64,000 nucleotides of DNA, from the NCBI GenBank assembly GCA_963693085.1, contig OY856411.1:118643767-118707766 (forward strand). Reading direction: 5' to 3'. Positions 46,011 through 56,871 of this stretch are shown piece after piece. Positions within the stretch are counted from its first letter, which is position 1. Each line of letters opens with the position of its first letter. Under the pieces are notes generated by a model. It did not search any database. It was not told the origin of the DNA and saw only the letters and a program-made list of their open reading frames with translations. A program made the translations under genes and the position numbers. The DNA is from Alisma plantago-aquatica (Eukaryota; Streptophyta; Magnoliopsida; Alismatales; Alismataceae).

Positions 46011-47388
46011 TGAAAACCTCTAGAGGGGGGGTGAATAGAGTTTTATAGAGATTTTAAAATAATTTAAACTCAAACAACCAAAGTAAAGATTGAGAAGAGG
46101 AACACAGGTGTTTAGAGTGGTTCCACCTTAGCAAATACTAAGGAGCCAGTCCACTACCCGGTTGCTTACCCAACCGGGATTTTGAAAGTACTAAATTTTA
46201 TTACCTCTCAAGGATGTTACATAAAATTTACAATACTTTCTAAACACCCTTTGGACAGCCTTCACCCTGAAGTAGTCTTGCCAACCTCGAAGCAGCCTTC
46301 CTTGAAGTAACTTCAAGCTCCCCCTTGAAGTAGCCTTCCTCCTGAAGTAGCTTCCCGTCAAGACAGCCTTCCGAAGTAGTCCACAGTCCTCCTCTTCACA
46401 CGAAGAGCTTCAACCTCTCCAATCTGCAGCCTCCTACCTGGAGTAGCAAGGAGAGTACAAGTAATACAAAGGAACGAGAAAGGAATAAAAGAAAATACAA
46501 CTTATCCTTGTAGCTCAAGGCTTGATTTCCCTAGATCAAGCGTTTGGATTTTCCTAGCCAATATGATGGACTTGTGATTGCTAGGGTTAGGAAAATCTAG
46601 CCTATAGGACGAGCTTGAGCTAAGGAGAAAAATGGCCAATTGATCACACAGCTCAGTTCACACAGATTGCACAAGAGGGCTCAAGTATTTTCTCAAGTAT
46701 AGCAAGTGTAAGAAGTGTATCATAGTGTCCTATGGCTTGTCCTATTTATAGGAATGGTCTAAGTATGCTTAAGGACATTCTAGACAACTTCTAGGGGGTT
46801 CCTAGTGCTTAACTAGCCGTTAGGAATAAGTTAGGTGCATTAGCAACGGCTAGTTAATTAATTCTGCAGTTGCTGTCAGAGACCATCTCGGTCGAGGACT
46901 TGTCGACCGAGATGTCAAGTCGGTCGAGGATTTGTCGACCGACAGGCTCTCTGGATTAACGTTTATTTGCAACTGTTAACTGCTGTGTCTAACAGCTATT
47001 TTTGGTCAATCTCGGTCGAGAGGTTTGTCGACCGAGAGTGTCTCGGTCGAGGAGTGTGGTCGACCGAGATTGACTCTGTTTTCAATCTTTCAATTAAGAT
47101 ACTAAGTGTGTGCATGAGTGTGCATTATGTGATCCTATTGAATGGATGACTAAGGTGTTTAGCTAGGGAAAATCCAATGCTTGATTTACATGCGATTCTA
47201 AGTACTTGTACATTATAATTCTGTACAAGTTTTTACAATGATTACATTTGCATGAAAATATAAATACTTCATGTTGGATTTCCCTTATAGTTGTGTCATC
47301 CTGCACACTCAAGTAGCTCGTTAGATAAAATGAAATGTTTGTCATAATCAAAACAAAAGGGATTTTATAGATGTCCATTTAGCCAACA
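46011..47388 (-). repeat. 3' LTR of Sirevirus-like copy 2
   Basis: Near-identical to 53102-54467. It has a 12-base stretch near 46680-46700, between two ctcaagtat repeats, that is missing in the partner. The TATA box is at 46741-46752. Confidence 0.95.
46885..47070. repeat. U3 palindrome cluster, 3' LTR of copy 2 (four units)
   Basis: Four TCGGTCGA / TCGACCGA inverted repeats with 7-, 7-, 8- and 9-nt spacers and outer extensions as in copy 1. The same cluster is at 53964-54149 in the 5' LTR. Confidence 0.95.
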
Positions 47389-47866
47389 ATCTCCCCCTTT
47401 TTGAAGATGACAAACATTTCCAAAATATGAATAAAGGAAATATAAAACATATAAATGCCATACCTTTAGATTGCCATTTGGAACTTTTCCTCTTATTTAT
47501 AAAATGTGTGCTTAGTATCCCCAGTGAATTATGGAACATGAATTCCAGTTCATTTGGGAATATAGCAACTTTCAATGTAAAGCCAAGAGTATATTTATGA
47601 AACTCATTGATTGAGTTTGTCATAAGTATTAAGTTATAGTTTTATATATCTCTCCCCCTTTGTCATCTCAAAAAGATAACCGTTTTATTTAAAAACTCCC
47701 CCTTAATTAGATATCCCAACAAAAATGAACAAAAAAAAAAATGTCCATTGAATAGCCAAAATGTAAAGCAATGAGGTGTCTAGCCAAGAGGCAACAATTT
47801 GCAAATTACCAATTGAAACGTTCATATCAATAGTGATACAAATCATAAAAGCATAAGTAGTCGTTT
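47389..47866 (-). other. 3' untranslated region with repeated polypurine tracts, copy 2
   Basis: It holds the tract beside the LTR (47390-47404) and two further GGGGGAG-type tracts (near 47651 and 47693). No envelope-like ORF is present. Confidence 0.75.
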
Positions 47867-50800
47867 TTAAGAACCGCAGATATCAAAGAAAACATCCTCC
47901 AACGTAGTAATAAGTAGTTGCTTCCTAATGTTGTTGAATTGATCTAATGGAAGCGGTTTTGTAAAGATATCAGCTAATTGATTTTCTGTATCAACATGAT
48001 GAAGGGAAACATGATTCTTTGAGATGTGATCCCTTAAGAAGTGATGACGGATTTCAATATGTTTGGCCCGGCTGTGTAGAATAGGATTGTGTGCTAAGTT
48101 TATGACGCTTGTGTTGTCACAAAAAATAGGTGTAGATGAAAGATGAAAACCATAATCGCTTAAAACCTGTTGCATATAAAGCACTTGAGCACAACAAGAC
48201 CCAGCTGCCATATATTCAGCTTCGGTGGTAGATAGGGCAACCGTGTTTTGTTTCTTGCTAAACCAAGATACTAAGGCTCTACCTAATAAGAAACATCCAC
48301 CACTAGTACTTTTGCGATCAAGTCGACAACCGGCATAATCCGCATCAGTATATGCTTTAAAATCCAATGATTGTCCTTTTGGATACCATAAACCAAAACA
48401 AGTAGTGCCGGCTAGATATCGAAGGATTCGTTTAACCGCAAGAAAATGAGATTGCATAGGCTGGGATTGAAATCGAGCACAAAGACCAACGGAAAACATA
48501 ATGTCCGGTCGGGAAGCGGTTAAATATAGCAAACTACCAATCATGGCTCTATATAAGGAATCATCAATAGGTTCCCCATTTTCATCCTTATCAATTTTAA
48601 TAGAAGTAGCCATAGGAGTAGTAGCATGTTTGCATTGATCCATCCCAAAGCGTTTTAACAGTTCTTTAGTGTATTTTTCTTGGCTTATAAAAATTCCGGC
48701 AGGTGTTTGCTTAATTTGAAAACCAAGAAAGAATGTTAGTTCACCCATAAGGCTCATTTCAAATTCTTTTTGCATAATGTCACTAAATTGTGTGCATAAT
48801 GATTCATTTGAGGCACCAAAAATAATGTCATCAACATATATTTGTACAACTAAGAAATCAGATGCATATGTTTTGAAAAATAGAGTAGAATCTGAATTTC
48901 CAATAGAGAAACCATTATCAAAAAGATATGTCTTGAGCCGTTCATACCAAGTCCTAGGGGCTTGTTTTAGACCATAAAGTGCCTTTTTAAGTTTATAAAC
49001 ATGATCGTCCTTTTCTGGGATTTCGAAGCCAGGTGGTTGAGCAACATAAACTTCTTCTTGTATGATACCATTTAGAAATGCACTTTTGACATCCATTTGA
49101 TATAACTGAATGTTTTTATGGGCAGCAATAGCTAATAACATCCTAATAGCTTCAAGTCGAGCTACGGGTGCATATGTTTCATCAAAGTCAATTCCTTCTT
49201 GTTGATTATATCCTTGTGCAACTAACCGTGCTTTATTCCGTATGACTTCTCCTGCCTCATTAAGTTTGTTCCTAAAAACCCATTTAGTGCCTATGATAGT
49301 TTTATCTTGTGGTTTAGGAACTAAATCCCATACATCATTTTTAGTGAATTGATTTAATTCCTCTTGCATGGCTATTATCCAGTAATCATCCTTAAGAGCT
49401 TCGGATATTTTCTTAGGTTCAATGATAGAGACAAAAGCCATGTTTGCAACATCTTGGAAAGAGGACCTAGTTTTGACTTTATCATTTGGATCTCCAATAA
49501 TTAGCTCTTGGGGATGATCCTTGATCAGCCTAGGTGTAGGTTGTGGTTCGACCGGAGGATCGGATGTGGGAGTTTTCTCATTATCATTTGGAATGGTTAT
49601 AGTTTCAAATTGATTTGTGAGATCAATGATATCTAAATTTGTAGATTTTGATTCCTCATGAAAAGAAACATGAATGGATTCCTCAACTTTTCTAGAGATA
49701 GTGTTATATACCCTAAACGCTTTGCTAGAAGTAGAATATCCCAAGAAGAATGCTTTTTGTGATTTAGAATCAAACTTGTCTCTATCATCCTTGGTGTTTA
49801 AAATATAACATGTAGAGCCAAAAGTATGAAAGTAGTCAACTCTAGGTTTCTTAGAGTGTATTATTTCATATGGAGTTTTCTTCAAGTGAGAGTGAACCGT
49901 GACTCTATTTAGCACATAACAAGCTGTGTTTACAGCTTCAGCCCAAAAGGTTTTAGGTGTGTTGTGTTCAAGCATCATGGTCCTAGCCATTTCTTGTAGA
50001 GATCGATTTTTCCGTTCCACAATACCATTTTGTTGTGGGGTACGTGGAGCAGAGAAATTGTGAGTATATCCCTGAGATGTACAAAAAGTTTCAAAAGTAT
50101 GATTTTCAAATTCGCCACCGTGATCACTTCTAATGGTACATATTTTATGTTGTAAAAGATTTTCAATTTTAGAACAAAATTGCATAAAGACATGAATAGT
50201 GTCATCTTTTGTTGCAATAAAATGTACCCATGTAAATCTACTATAATCATCAACAATAACAAAACAGTATCGTTTACCACCAATAGATTGTGTTCTCATT
50301 GGTCCAAATAAATCCATATGAATTAATTCTAAGGATCTACTGGTGCTAAGTACATGTTTTGATTTAAAAGATGTTTTGGTTTGCTTTCCCATTGTACAAG
50401 GTTCACAATTTGCAACTTGATCAAAAGACAAAACAGGTAATCCACGAACAAGATCATATTTTACTAACTTTTTAATAGCATGTGAACTAGCATGACCAAG
50501 CTTTTTATGCCATAGTTGTAAGGTGTTTTCATTTGCAAGTAAGCATTTACCTACTACTGATTTCATAGAGTTTGGTTTAAGGATATAAAGATTTCCAACT
50601 CTATTTCCTTCATAAACAACAGTTGTAGTACTTTCTATCAATAACTTGCAGCAGGTTTTGTTAAATAACACATCATAACCGCTATCACATAGTTGACTTA
50701 CACTTATTAAGTTATGATGCAATCCATCAACTAGTAGAACATTTTTGATTTCAAGATTTGTTCCAACATTACCTATTCCAACGATTTTGCCCTTACCATT

Positions 50801-50932
50801 GTCTCCAAAGGTGACCGTCCCACTTTTCTTTTCTTCAAAAGTTGAAAATGCATCCTTGTTTCCGGTCATATGTTTGGAGCAACCACTGTCAACGACCCAT
50901 TCCTGCATTAGAATATAGATTTTGGTACCCAT
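47867..50932 (-). CDS. Pol polyprotein (protease, integrase, RT, RNase H), Sirevirus-like copy 2
   Basis: An open 1021-codon frame, shorter at the N-terminus than copy 1 only because its first Met lies nine codons later. Protease DSG is at residues 15-17. The integrase HHCC and D,D-35-E residues, [12 protein letters not shown] and YVDD, and RNase H motifs TDADYAG and TEAEYMA are all present, so every catalytic residue I can check is kept. Role as for copy 1. The start codon is exactly in phase with gag (2118 bases from the gag ATG), but four in-frame stops lie between: TAG ending gag, TAG at 51334-51332, TGA at 51073-51071 and TAA at 51049-51047. Pol therefore needs splicing, internal initiation or another route. 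Confidence 0.95.
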   Translation of the reverse strand: MGTKIYILMQEWVVDSGCSKHMTGNKDAFSTFEEKKSGTVTFGDNGKGKIVGIGNVGTNLEIKNVLLVDGLHHNLISVSQLCDSGYDVLFNKTCCKLLIESTTTVVYEGNRVGNLYILKPNSMKSVVGKCLLANENTLQLWHKKLGHASSHAIKKLVKYDLVRGLPVLSFDQVANCEPCTMGKQTKTSFKSKHVLSTSRSLELIHMDLFGPMRTQSIGGKRYCFVIVDDYSRFTWVHFIATKDDTIHVFMQFCSKIENLLQHKICTIRSDHGGEFENHTFETFCTSQGYTHNFSAPRTPQQNGIVERKNRSLQEMARTMMLEHNTPKTFWAEAVNTACYVLNRVTVHSHLKKTPYEIIHSKKPRVDYFHTFGSTCYILNTKDDRDKFDSKSQKAFFLGYSTSSKAFRVYNTISRKVEESIHVSFHEESKSTNLDIIDLTNQFETITIPNDNEKTPTSDPPVEPQPTPRLIKDHPQELIIGDPNDKVKTRSSFQDVANMAFVSIIEPKKISEALKDDYWIIAMQEELNQFTKNDVWDLVPKPQDKTIIGTKWVFRNKLNEAGEVIRNKARLVAQGYNQQEGIDFDETYAPVARLEAIRMLLAIAAHKNIQLYQMDVKSAFLNGIIQEEVYVAQPPGFEIPEKDDHVYKLKKALYGLKQAPRTWYERLKTYLFDNGFSIGNSDSTLFFKTYASDFLVVQIYVDDIIFGASNESLCTQFSDIMQKEFEMSLMGELTFFLGFQIKQTPAGIFISQEKYTKELLKRFGMDQCKHATTPMATSIKIDKDENGEPIDDSLYRAMIGSLLYLTASRPDIMFSVGLCARFQSQPMQSHFLAVKRILRYLAGTTCFGLWYPKGQSLDFKAYTDADYAGCRLDRKSTSGGCFLLGRALVSWFSKKQNTVALSTTEAEYMAAGSCCAQVLYMQQVLSDYGFHLSSTPIFCDNTSVINLAHNPILHSRAKHIEIRHHFLRDHISKNHVSLHHVDTENQLADIFTKPLPLDQFNNIRKQLLITTLEDVFFDICGS

Positions 50933-51002
50933 GTGATGGTCCGATAAGGTTAGAAACTTTTTAATTTGCTGATGTGTATAAAAGTTCTGATACAGGAAAC
51001 CA

Positions 51003-51218
51003 GTCGGTCGACGATTGTTCGACCGATATAATTCTCGGTCGACAATTTATCGATCGAGGAGGTTACTGTATCACAATAAAAAAGAACAGAAAATTTTTTT
51101 CGGTTGACCAGTGTTCGACCGAAATGAGTACTGGAAGATTTTCGATTTGTTAAAGACATCCAGTCGGTCGACACTACTTCGACCGACCCAGAGCTCGGTC
51201 GACAGTACTTCGACCGAC
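51003..51218. repeat. Gag-pol spacer palindrome cluster, copy 2 (five units)
   Basis: Five inverted repeats, all with 7-nt spacers. Three have perfect eight-base TCGGTCGA / TCGACCGA cores, one of them extended to GTCGGTCGA / TCGACCGAC. The others carry single changes (TCGATCGA; TCGGTTGA). Confidence 0.95.
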
Positions 51219-51278
51219 GAAGTTTCTGTTTTAGTACAGCAATGCAGAAAAATAATACCAATAAGCATAGCATCGTTT

Positions 51279-51332
51279 GTTGAGATAGGACAATATAAAT
51301 TGCACAAATTAAGTATTTTGTCATATCTCAAC
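51279..51332 (-). other. Stem-loop just after the gag stop, copy 2
   Basis: Nine-base arms GTTGAGATA and TATCTCAAC enclose 36 nt, starting 14 nt after the gag TAG. Same position and sequence type as in copy 1. Confidence 0.7.
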
Positions 51333-51346
51333 TACATTCCATTCTT

Positions 51347-53050
51347 CTAAGTTTGAGGTCTTGGGGTCCAAACTAAGTTGGACTTCTTAGTCTTGTAGGG
51401 GCATGAAAAACAGTAATGACCAAGACGTAAACAGAAATGACAAGTAATAGAATCAACTTCGTTTCTTTTTCTAGTCATTGTGTTTTTGGGTACAAACATA
51501 GTTTGGGTCTTTTTGGTTTGGTTTCTCTTTGGAACATATCCCAAACCTTTTCTTCCATTGAAGGTAGTACCACTTCTTAATATGTTATCAAGAATATCTT
51601 TTCTTCTTAACTCATGAAGTTCTTGTTGCAACTGAGCAATGTTATTCATTTTCTTATGTATATCTTTTCTTGCCTGGTCTAAATCAGAAAGCAATGAATC
51701 CTTTTCTTTTACAATAATGTCATAGTCCGAATGATTGCACAAGATAGGTTGAGTTTGAAAAGCTTGTAGTTTAGCTAACAAATCAGTCTTTTCTTTTGAT
51801 AGAAGATCAACATTAGTTTCCAAAGTAAGTAGCTTTCTAGTGCAATCATCTAAAGATGTTTTTAAAGATACATTTTCAAGATCAATGTTATTCTTTTCGG
51901 AAGAAAGTTCATCTATTTTGGCAATGAGCTCATTGTTTGATTTTATAGTCCTTTTTAGTTTCTTCTTGGCATCAACATATTTATCATGAGTTTCTTGTAA
52001 GTTAGCTACTAACTCTTCTTTAGGAAGATCAACTAGGCTTACCTCTTGAGATTCTTCATCTTCTCTTGCCATTAGACATTCTATCTTGTCTTCTCCGCTT
52101 TCACTTTCACTCGTTTCATCCCATGCTGCTTTATAAGCTTTTTCTTTCTTCTTATGTGAGCTTTTCTTTCCCTTCTTAGCTTTGGGACATTCATTTTTGA
52201 AATGTCCTTTCTTTCCACATTCGAAGCACCTGGGAGTGGAAGAAGAACTAGAAATTTTATTAGATTTAAACCTTCTATATTTCTTACCATTGACTATCAA
52301 TGCTTCTTCTCCTTCTTCTTCACTAGATTCCTCACTTTCTTGTGAGAGAGCTTTTGATGCTTTGAGAGCCACGTCTTTCTTTGGCCCACGTTGATGTTCA
52401 TGTTCTCTTCTCTCTTCCTCTTCTAGGTCTGCCTCATGAGCTTCTAAGTTTCCGATGAGCTGCTCCATTTTGAGGCGAGTGAGGTCGTTTGCTTCTGCAA
52501 TAGCTGTCACCTTTGGTTTGTACTTTGGAGGAAGAGATCGAAGTATTTTTGATACCTGATCTTCCTCAAGAACAGGTTTCCCTAAAGCACTCAAACCATT
52601 GACAATAGTAGAAAATTTTGAATACATTTCACTAATAGTTTCGTTTGGATCCATACGAAAATGTTCAAATTTGGTTTTAAGCAAACTAACTTTAGAGTTT
52701 TTAACTTGAACCGTACCCTCATATGTTATAGATAATCTATGCCAAATGTCATATGCGGTATCACAGTTTGATACTCTATTAAATTCACCTACTGAAATGG
52801 AACAATATAAAATGCTTACCGCCTTTGCATTCATTTGTGCCATTTTTACCGTATTAGCGTCCCATACTTCGAACTCGTCTTGTGGAAGTGTGTATGGTGT
52901 AGATACCATTCTCCAAAGATCCCAATTGATTCCTTGGAAGTAAAATTGCATTCTTCTCTTCCAGTATTGATAGTTTGTCCCGTCAAATGCCGGAGGTCGA
53001 GCAACGAGCGTTCCTTCAATGTTGAGGTTGTTGAGCACTCCATCCCCCAT
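51347..53050 (-). CDS. Gag polyprotein, Sirevirus-like copy 2
   Basis: An open 567-codon frame, colinear with copy 1: N-terminal copia Gag domain (FDGTNYQYWKRRM), acidic Ser/Glu stretch, CCHC knuckle CFECGKKGHFKNEC, long heptad-rich segment, and a second CCHC CHFCLRLGHYCFSC near the C-terminus. Gag builds the particle and packages the RNA. The start is 51 nt after the 5' LTR, just past the primer site. The stop is TAG, with a second in-frame TAG five codons on. Differences from copy 1 are scattered substitutions and three single-residue-scale gaps, as expected of family members. Confidence 0.95.
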   Translation of the reverse strand: MGDGVLNNLNIEGTLVARPPAFDGTNYQYWKRRMQFYFQGINWDLWRMVSTPYTLPQDEFEVWDANTVKMAQMNAKAVSILYCSISVGEFNRVSNCDTAYDIWHRLSITYEGTVQVKNSKVSLLKTKFEHFRMDPNETISEMYSKFSTIVNGLSALGKPVLEEDQVSKILRSLPPKYKPKVTAIAEANDLTRLKMEQLIGNLEAHEADLEEEERREHEHQRGPKKDVALKASKALSQESEESSEEEGEEALIVNGKKYRRFKSNKISSSSSTPRCFECGKKGHFKNECPKAKKGKKSSHKKKEKAYKAAWDETSESESGEDKIECLMAREDEESQEVSLVDLPKEELVANLQETHDKYVDAKKKLKRTIKSNNELIAKIDELSSEKNNIDLENVSLKTSLDDCTRKLLTLETNVDLLSKEKTDLLAKLQAFQTQPILCNHSDYDIIVKEKDSLLSDLDQARKDIHKKMNNIAQLQQELHELRRKDILDNILRSGTTFNGRKGLGYVPKRNQTKKTQTMFVPKNTMTRKRNEVDSITCHFCLRLGHYCFSCPYKTKKSNLVWTPRPQT

Positions 53051-53087
53051 CTTTTCTTCAAGACTTTGTTAGGGCTCCTTGAAGCCT

Positions 53088-53099
53088 GCTCTGATACCA
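53088..53099 (-). other. tRNA-Met primer-binding site, Sirevirus-like copy 2
   Basis: Plus-strand gctctgatacca, two bases before the LTR boundary at 53102. Confidence 0.9.
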
Positions 53100-53101
53100 A
53101 T

Positions 53102-54467
53102 TGAAAACCTCTAGAGGGGGGGTGAATAGAGTTTTATAGAGATTTTAAAATAATTTAAACTCAAACAACCAAAGTAAAGATTGAGAAGAGGAACACAGGT
53201 GTTTAGAGTGGTTCCACCTTAGCAAATACTAAGGAGTCAGTCCACTACCCGGTTGCTTACCCAACCGGGATTTTGAAAGTACTAAATTTTATTACCTCTC
53301 AAGGATGTTACATAAAATTTACAATACTTTCTAAACACCCTTTGGACAGCCTTCACCCTGAAGTAGTCTTGCCAACCTCGAAGCAGCCTTCCTTGAAGTA
53401 ACTTCAAGCTCCCCCTTGAAGTAGCCTTCCTCCTGAAGTAGCTTCCCGTCAAGACAGCCTTCTGAAGTAGTCCAAAGTCCTCCTCTTCACACGAAGAGCT
53501 TCAACCTCTCCAATCCGCAGCCTCCTACCTGGAGTAGCAAGGAGAGTACAAGTAATACAAAGGAACGAGAAAGGAATAAAAGAAAATACAACTTATCCTT
53601 GTAGCTCAAGGCTTGATTTCCCTAGATCAAGCGTTTGGATTTTCCTAGCCAATATGATGGACTTGTGATTGCTAGGGTTAGGAAAATCTAGCCTATAGGA
53701 CGAGCTTGAGCTAAGGAGAAAAATGGCCAATTGATCACACAGCTCAGTTCACACAGATTGCACAAGAGGGCTCAAGTATAGCAAGTGTAAGAAGTGTATC
53801 ATAGTGTCCTATGGCTTGTCCTATTTATAGGAATGGTCTAAGTATGCTTAAGGACATTCTAGACAACTTCTAGGGGGTTCCTAGTGCTTAACTAGCCGTT
53901 AGGAATAAGTTAGGTGCATTAGCAACGGCTAGTTAATTAATTCTGCAGTTGCTGTCAGAGACCATCTCGGTCGAGGACTTGTCGACCGAGATGTCAAGTC
54001 GGTCGAGGATTTGTCGACCGACAGGCTCTCTGGATTAACGTTTATTTGCAACTGTTAACTGCTGTGTCTAACAGCTATTTTTGGTCAATCTCGGTCGAGA
54101 GGTTTGTCGACCGAGAGTGTCTCGGTCGAGGAGTGTGGTCGACCGAGATTGACTCTGTTTTCAATCTTTCAATTAAGATACTAAGTGTGTGCATGAGTGT
54201 GCATTATGTGATCCTATTGAATGGATGACTAAGGTGTTTAGCTAGGGAAAATCCAATGCTTGATTTACATGCGATTCTAAGTACTTGTACATTATAATTC
54301 TGTACAAGTTTTTACAATGATTACATTTGCATGAAAATATAAATACTTCATGTTGGATTTCCCTTATAGTTGTGTCATCCTGCACACTCAAGTAGCTCGT
54401 TAGATAAAATGAAATGTTTGTCATAATCAAAACAAAAGGGATTTTATAGATGTCCATTTAGCCAACA
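53102..54467 (-). repeat. 5' LTR of Sirevirus-like copy 2
   Basis: Partner of 46011-47388. The TATA box is at 53820-53831 and the palindromes at 53964-54149. This is the promoter copy for the element's RNA. Confidence 0.95.
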
Positions 54468-54472
54468 ATAAT

Positions 54473-55228
54473 CTGATGATTCTATGCACAAAGAAGAGAA
54501 TTGAAAGGTTTATAACCCAGGATGACAACTGCTGGGTGAAATGGCTGAAAAGAAGATACATCAACCTCCCTTTATGTAATATTGATTTTAATCCTTCCAG
54601 GGTGTGGCGTGCGATGTGTGATCAAATTAATAATTCACCCTTCTTGTATAGGGTGGCTGCGAATGGTGGGTGGGCTATCCTAGCCCCCCCACCATTAACC
54701 TACACTAATACAGGCAGGTCAAGATGTGAACAGATCACTGATATGATTTGGGGGAGATTTCATTGCCCCAAATGGAGCATGCTGTTATACAGGGATCTCC
54801 TCAACAAGCTACCCACGAAGGATAGGCTTCTCAATTGGGGCATCTAGTTAGACGCCATTTGTTATCTGTGTAAAGAGGAAGCTGGGTCTGCAGATCACGT
54901 TTTCTTTAATTGCAGATTTTCTAATTGGCTTCTCAAAATCATGTTCCTTAGAAATGGTTGGAAACTCAATGGCCTAAACAACCCTTATGAGATTTTGACT
55001 TGGGCCAAAGATCAATTTAGGCAGAACAAAGCGCTTAGCAGTTTTGCCAATCTCTGCATATCCGGACTGATCTATATGATCTGGAATGAAAGAAATAGAA
55101 GGAAGCATGGATCTAGTGGGCGTGAAGAACTCAAGATGCTGGAGATTTTTTCCACTAATCTAACATGGCATGTAAAGCATAGACAGGAGCTGTTACTTAG
55201 TCTAAGCTCTGTTACGAAAGTATACTAG
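54473..55228 (+). pseudogene. LINE ORF2 C-terminal fragment with zf-RVT, second part
   Basis: It continues from 46010 after removal of the Sirevirus-like element: CWVKWLKRRYINLPL near 54531, then a zf-RVT-type module (WSMLLYRDLLNKLPTKDRL, then AICYLCKEEAGSADHVFFNC near 54855-54915). The end carries MIWNERNRRKHG near 55076. One stop at 54845-54847 separates the two main open stretches. The module is typical of plant LINE ORF2 C-termini. Non-functional, since the RT domain is missing. Confidence 0.85.
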
Positions 55229-56798
55229 GGTTTTTGTATAGTTCCCTCGTATAGTTTTATCTTTGGTTTTTGTCTATGGTTTTGGGGTCTCGTTTTTAGA
55301 GATGCCCTGCTTTGTTGTATAGCTTAGCTATACCTACTTTTTGGCAATATATTTACCCTATTCCAAAAAAAAAAATTAAGATTCACATATTTTAATAATA
55401 CCATATGTATATTTCTATATATTAATATTCCCAAAGTCACTAGGCTTATATGATGTGAAAATATGAAATGGGGTTTTACTAAGAAATTCGGATTTTTATT
55501 TTCTTTTTCTCAAAATTCGAAGTATATATGCCTATATATATGTTCAAAATTGATGGTCCACGGTTGCAATTCTAGAAAACATTAGCATTTAAATTTTGCA
55601 CATAATCTTGTTTTAAAATTCACACATACTACGCCAAAATGTGTTGTCATGTCGATCTAACATGGGTAGGTATAACGTGTTTTATTCTAAACGTATGCAA
55701 GAAAATGTAGAATATTGTTTGTTTCTTTGTAAAATGATCTTATATTTCACAAATATTCATGTCAGATCTCATTCAAAATCTTGTTTTTACTTCCAAAATC
55801 ACATGGATTAATGATTCTTTCTTTGTATGACATTGACTCTGGCCATGCCCTTCATAAGTGTAAAGAGACAATCTCATTAATTAAGAAAGCAAGAACACTC
55901 AAACATGTTGTAAAATTCTTGGTGCAGTAAATTTTCTCTTCATTCATTGTTATAACTCTACATTTCTTATAGAAACACTTATTAGTTAGATGATGATGTA
56001 CTTATGATGATGTATTTTATCTCGTACAGTTAAACATGAAGCAAAGGACATCAAAGACATGTATGCCTAATTAATGATGTTAATAGTTAAATGCATTATG
56101 GAAGTTGTTTAATCAACTTTCAAGAAGGGATAAGGTATATTTAGGATTCTTCATCTTAAAAAAAGATCTATAACTAAAATTGAACCCTCAAGGCAACACA
56201 TTTTTTAAGTATGTCAAGTAATGTATGTTTCTATGTTTTTACTTGCAAGCTTAGTTAATCTTGCTTATGTGACAAATTGAAATAGGTTCAACACAAAATA
56301 TTGTATAGAATGTATAACAATGTGATGTTATCAAAGCAAGCTTGCATGTTTTACATGCAAACTCAGTTACTCTTCTCTATGTAACAACTCAAATAGGTTT
56401 TCCCTTAACCAATACTGAATGATCATAGGGAAATTAGAAACATCTAATAAGTGTTTATAAGATCACTAATCAATTCTTAGACTTATAAATTCATAAAGAT
56501 ATATATCTTAGATACACAAAAGATGTTTTCTTAAATTAAAAAAAGTGTATCAACAACCTTTTTTATTTTATATAGTAAGAGTTTGGGAAGAAATATCTAA
56601 AAATCAATGTCTAATAGGTGCTGGAAACACAACTAAGGCATTGGAAATAAATTTAAAAACATAGCTTTAAAGCATCTTCACCATGGAAGATGACCTTTTT
56701 ACACAAAACATTAGCTGAGATACATGATAATAGGAGATTTTTAAATGTGATAAAAGGAATCAGGTATTATGATAATGACAACAATGGTGACCAACACT

Positions 56799-56800
<2 letters not shown>

Positions 56801-56829
<29 letters not shown>

Positions 56830-56871
56830 CGAAGATGATGATTATGATGATGTTGATGCTAATGATGATGA
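56801..56871 (+). repeat. (GAT)n microsatellite
   Basis: Pure GAT repeats to about 56829, then imperfect ones. Confidence 0.95.

Larger units (their letters stand above)
46011..54467 (-). mobile_element. Sirevirus-like Ty1/copia element, copy 2, complete and young
   Basis: An 8457-bp element with target duplication ataat at 46006-46010 and 54468-54472, inserted in LINE coding sequence. LTRs 46011-47388 (3' LTR, 1378 bp) and 53102-54467 (5' LTR, 1366 bp) differ by a 12-base deletion and about four substitutions by eye. Gag and pol are both open. It belongs to the same family as copy 1. It has the best preserved catalytic blocks and the most similar LTRs in the window, so it is the most recent insertion and a candidate for an active source. 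Confidence 0.95.
45752..55372 (+). mobile_element. 5'-truncated LINE tail, split by Sirevirus-like copy 2
   Basis: The LINE parts are 45752-46010 and 54473-55372, about 1.16 kb in total. They encode only the end of ORF2. The 3' end is an A-run from 55365. aaattaagat occurs at 45742-45751 and 55373-55382, a 10-base target duplication that fixes both ends. 5' truncation and a poly-A tail are typical of LINE insertion. It lies in AT-rich unassigned DNA. Confidence 0.88.

Noticed and set aside
46967..47378. Small frames at 46967-47149 and 47163-47378, identical to 54046-54228 and 54242-54457.
   Set aside because: They are the two LTRs of Sirevirus-like copy 2, with no start context or protein motif.
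48777..48977. Frames antisense to pol and gag (also 25301-25528, 28722-28967, 52182-52394, 52746-53104).
   Set aside because: They are shadows of conserved coding sequence on the other strand.
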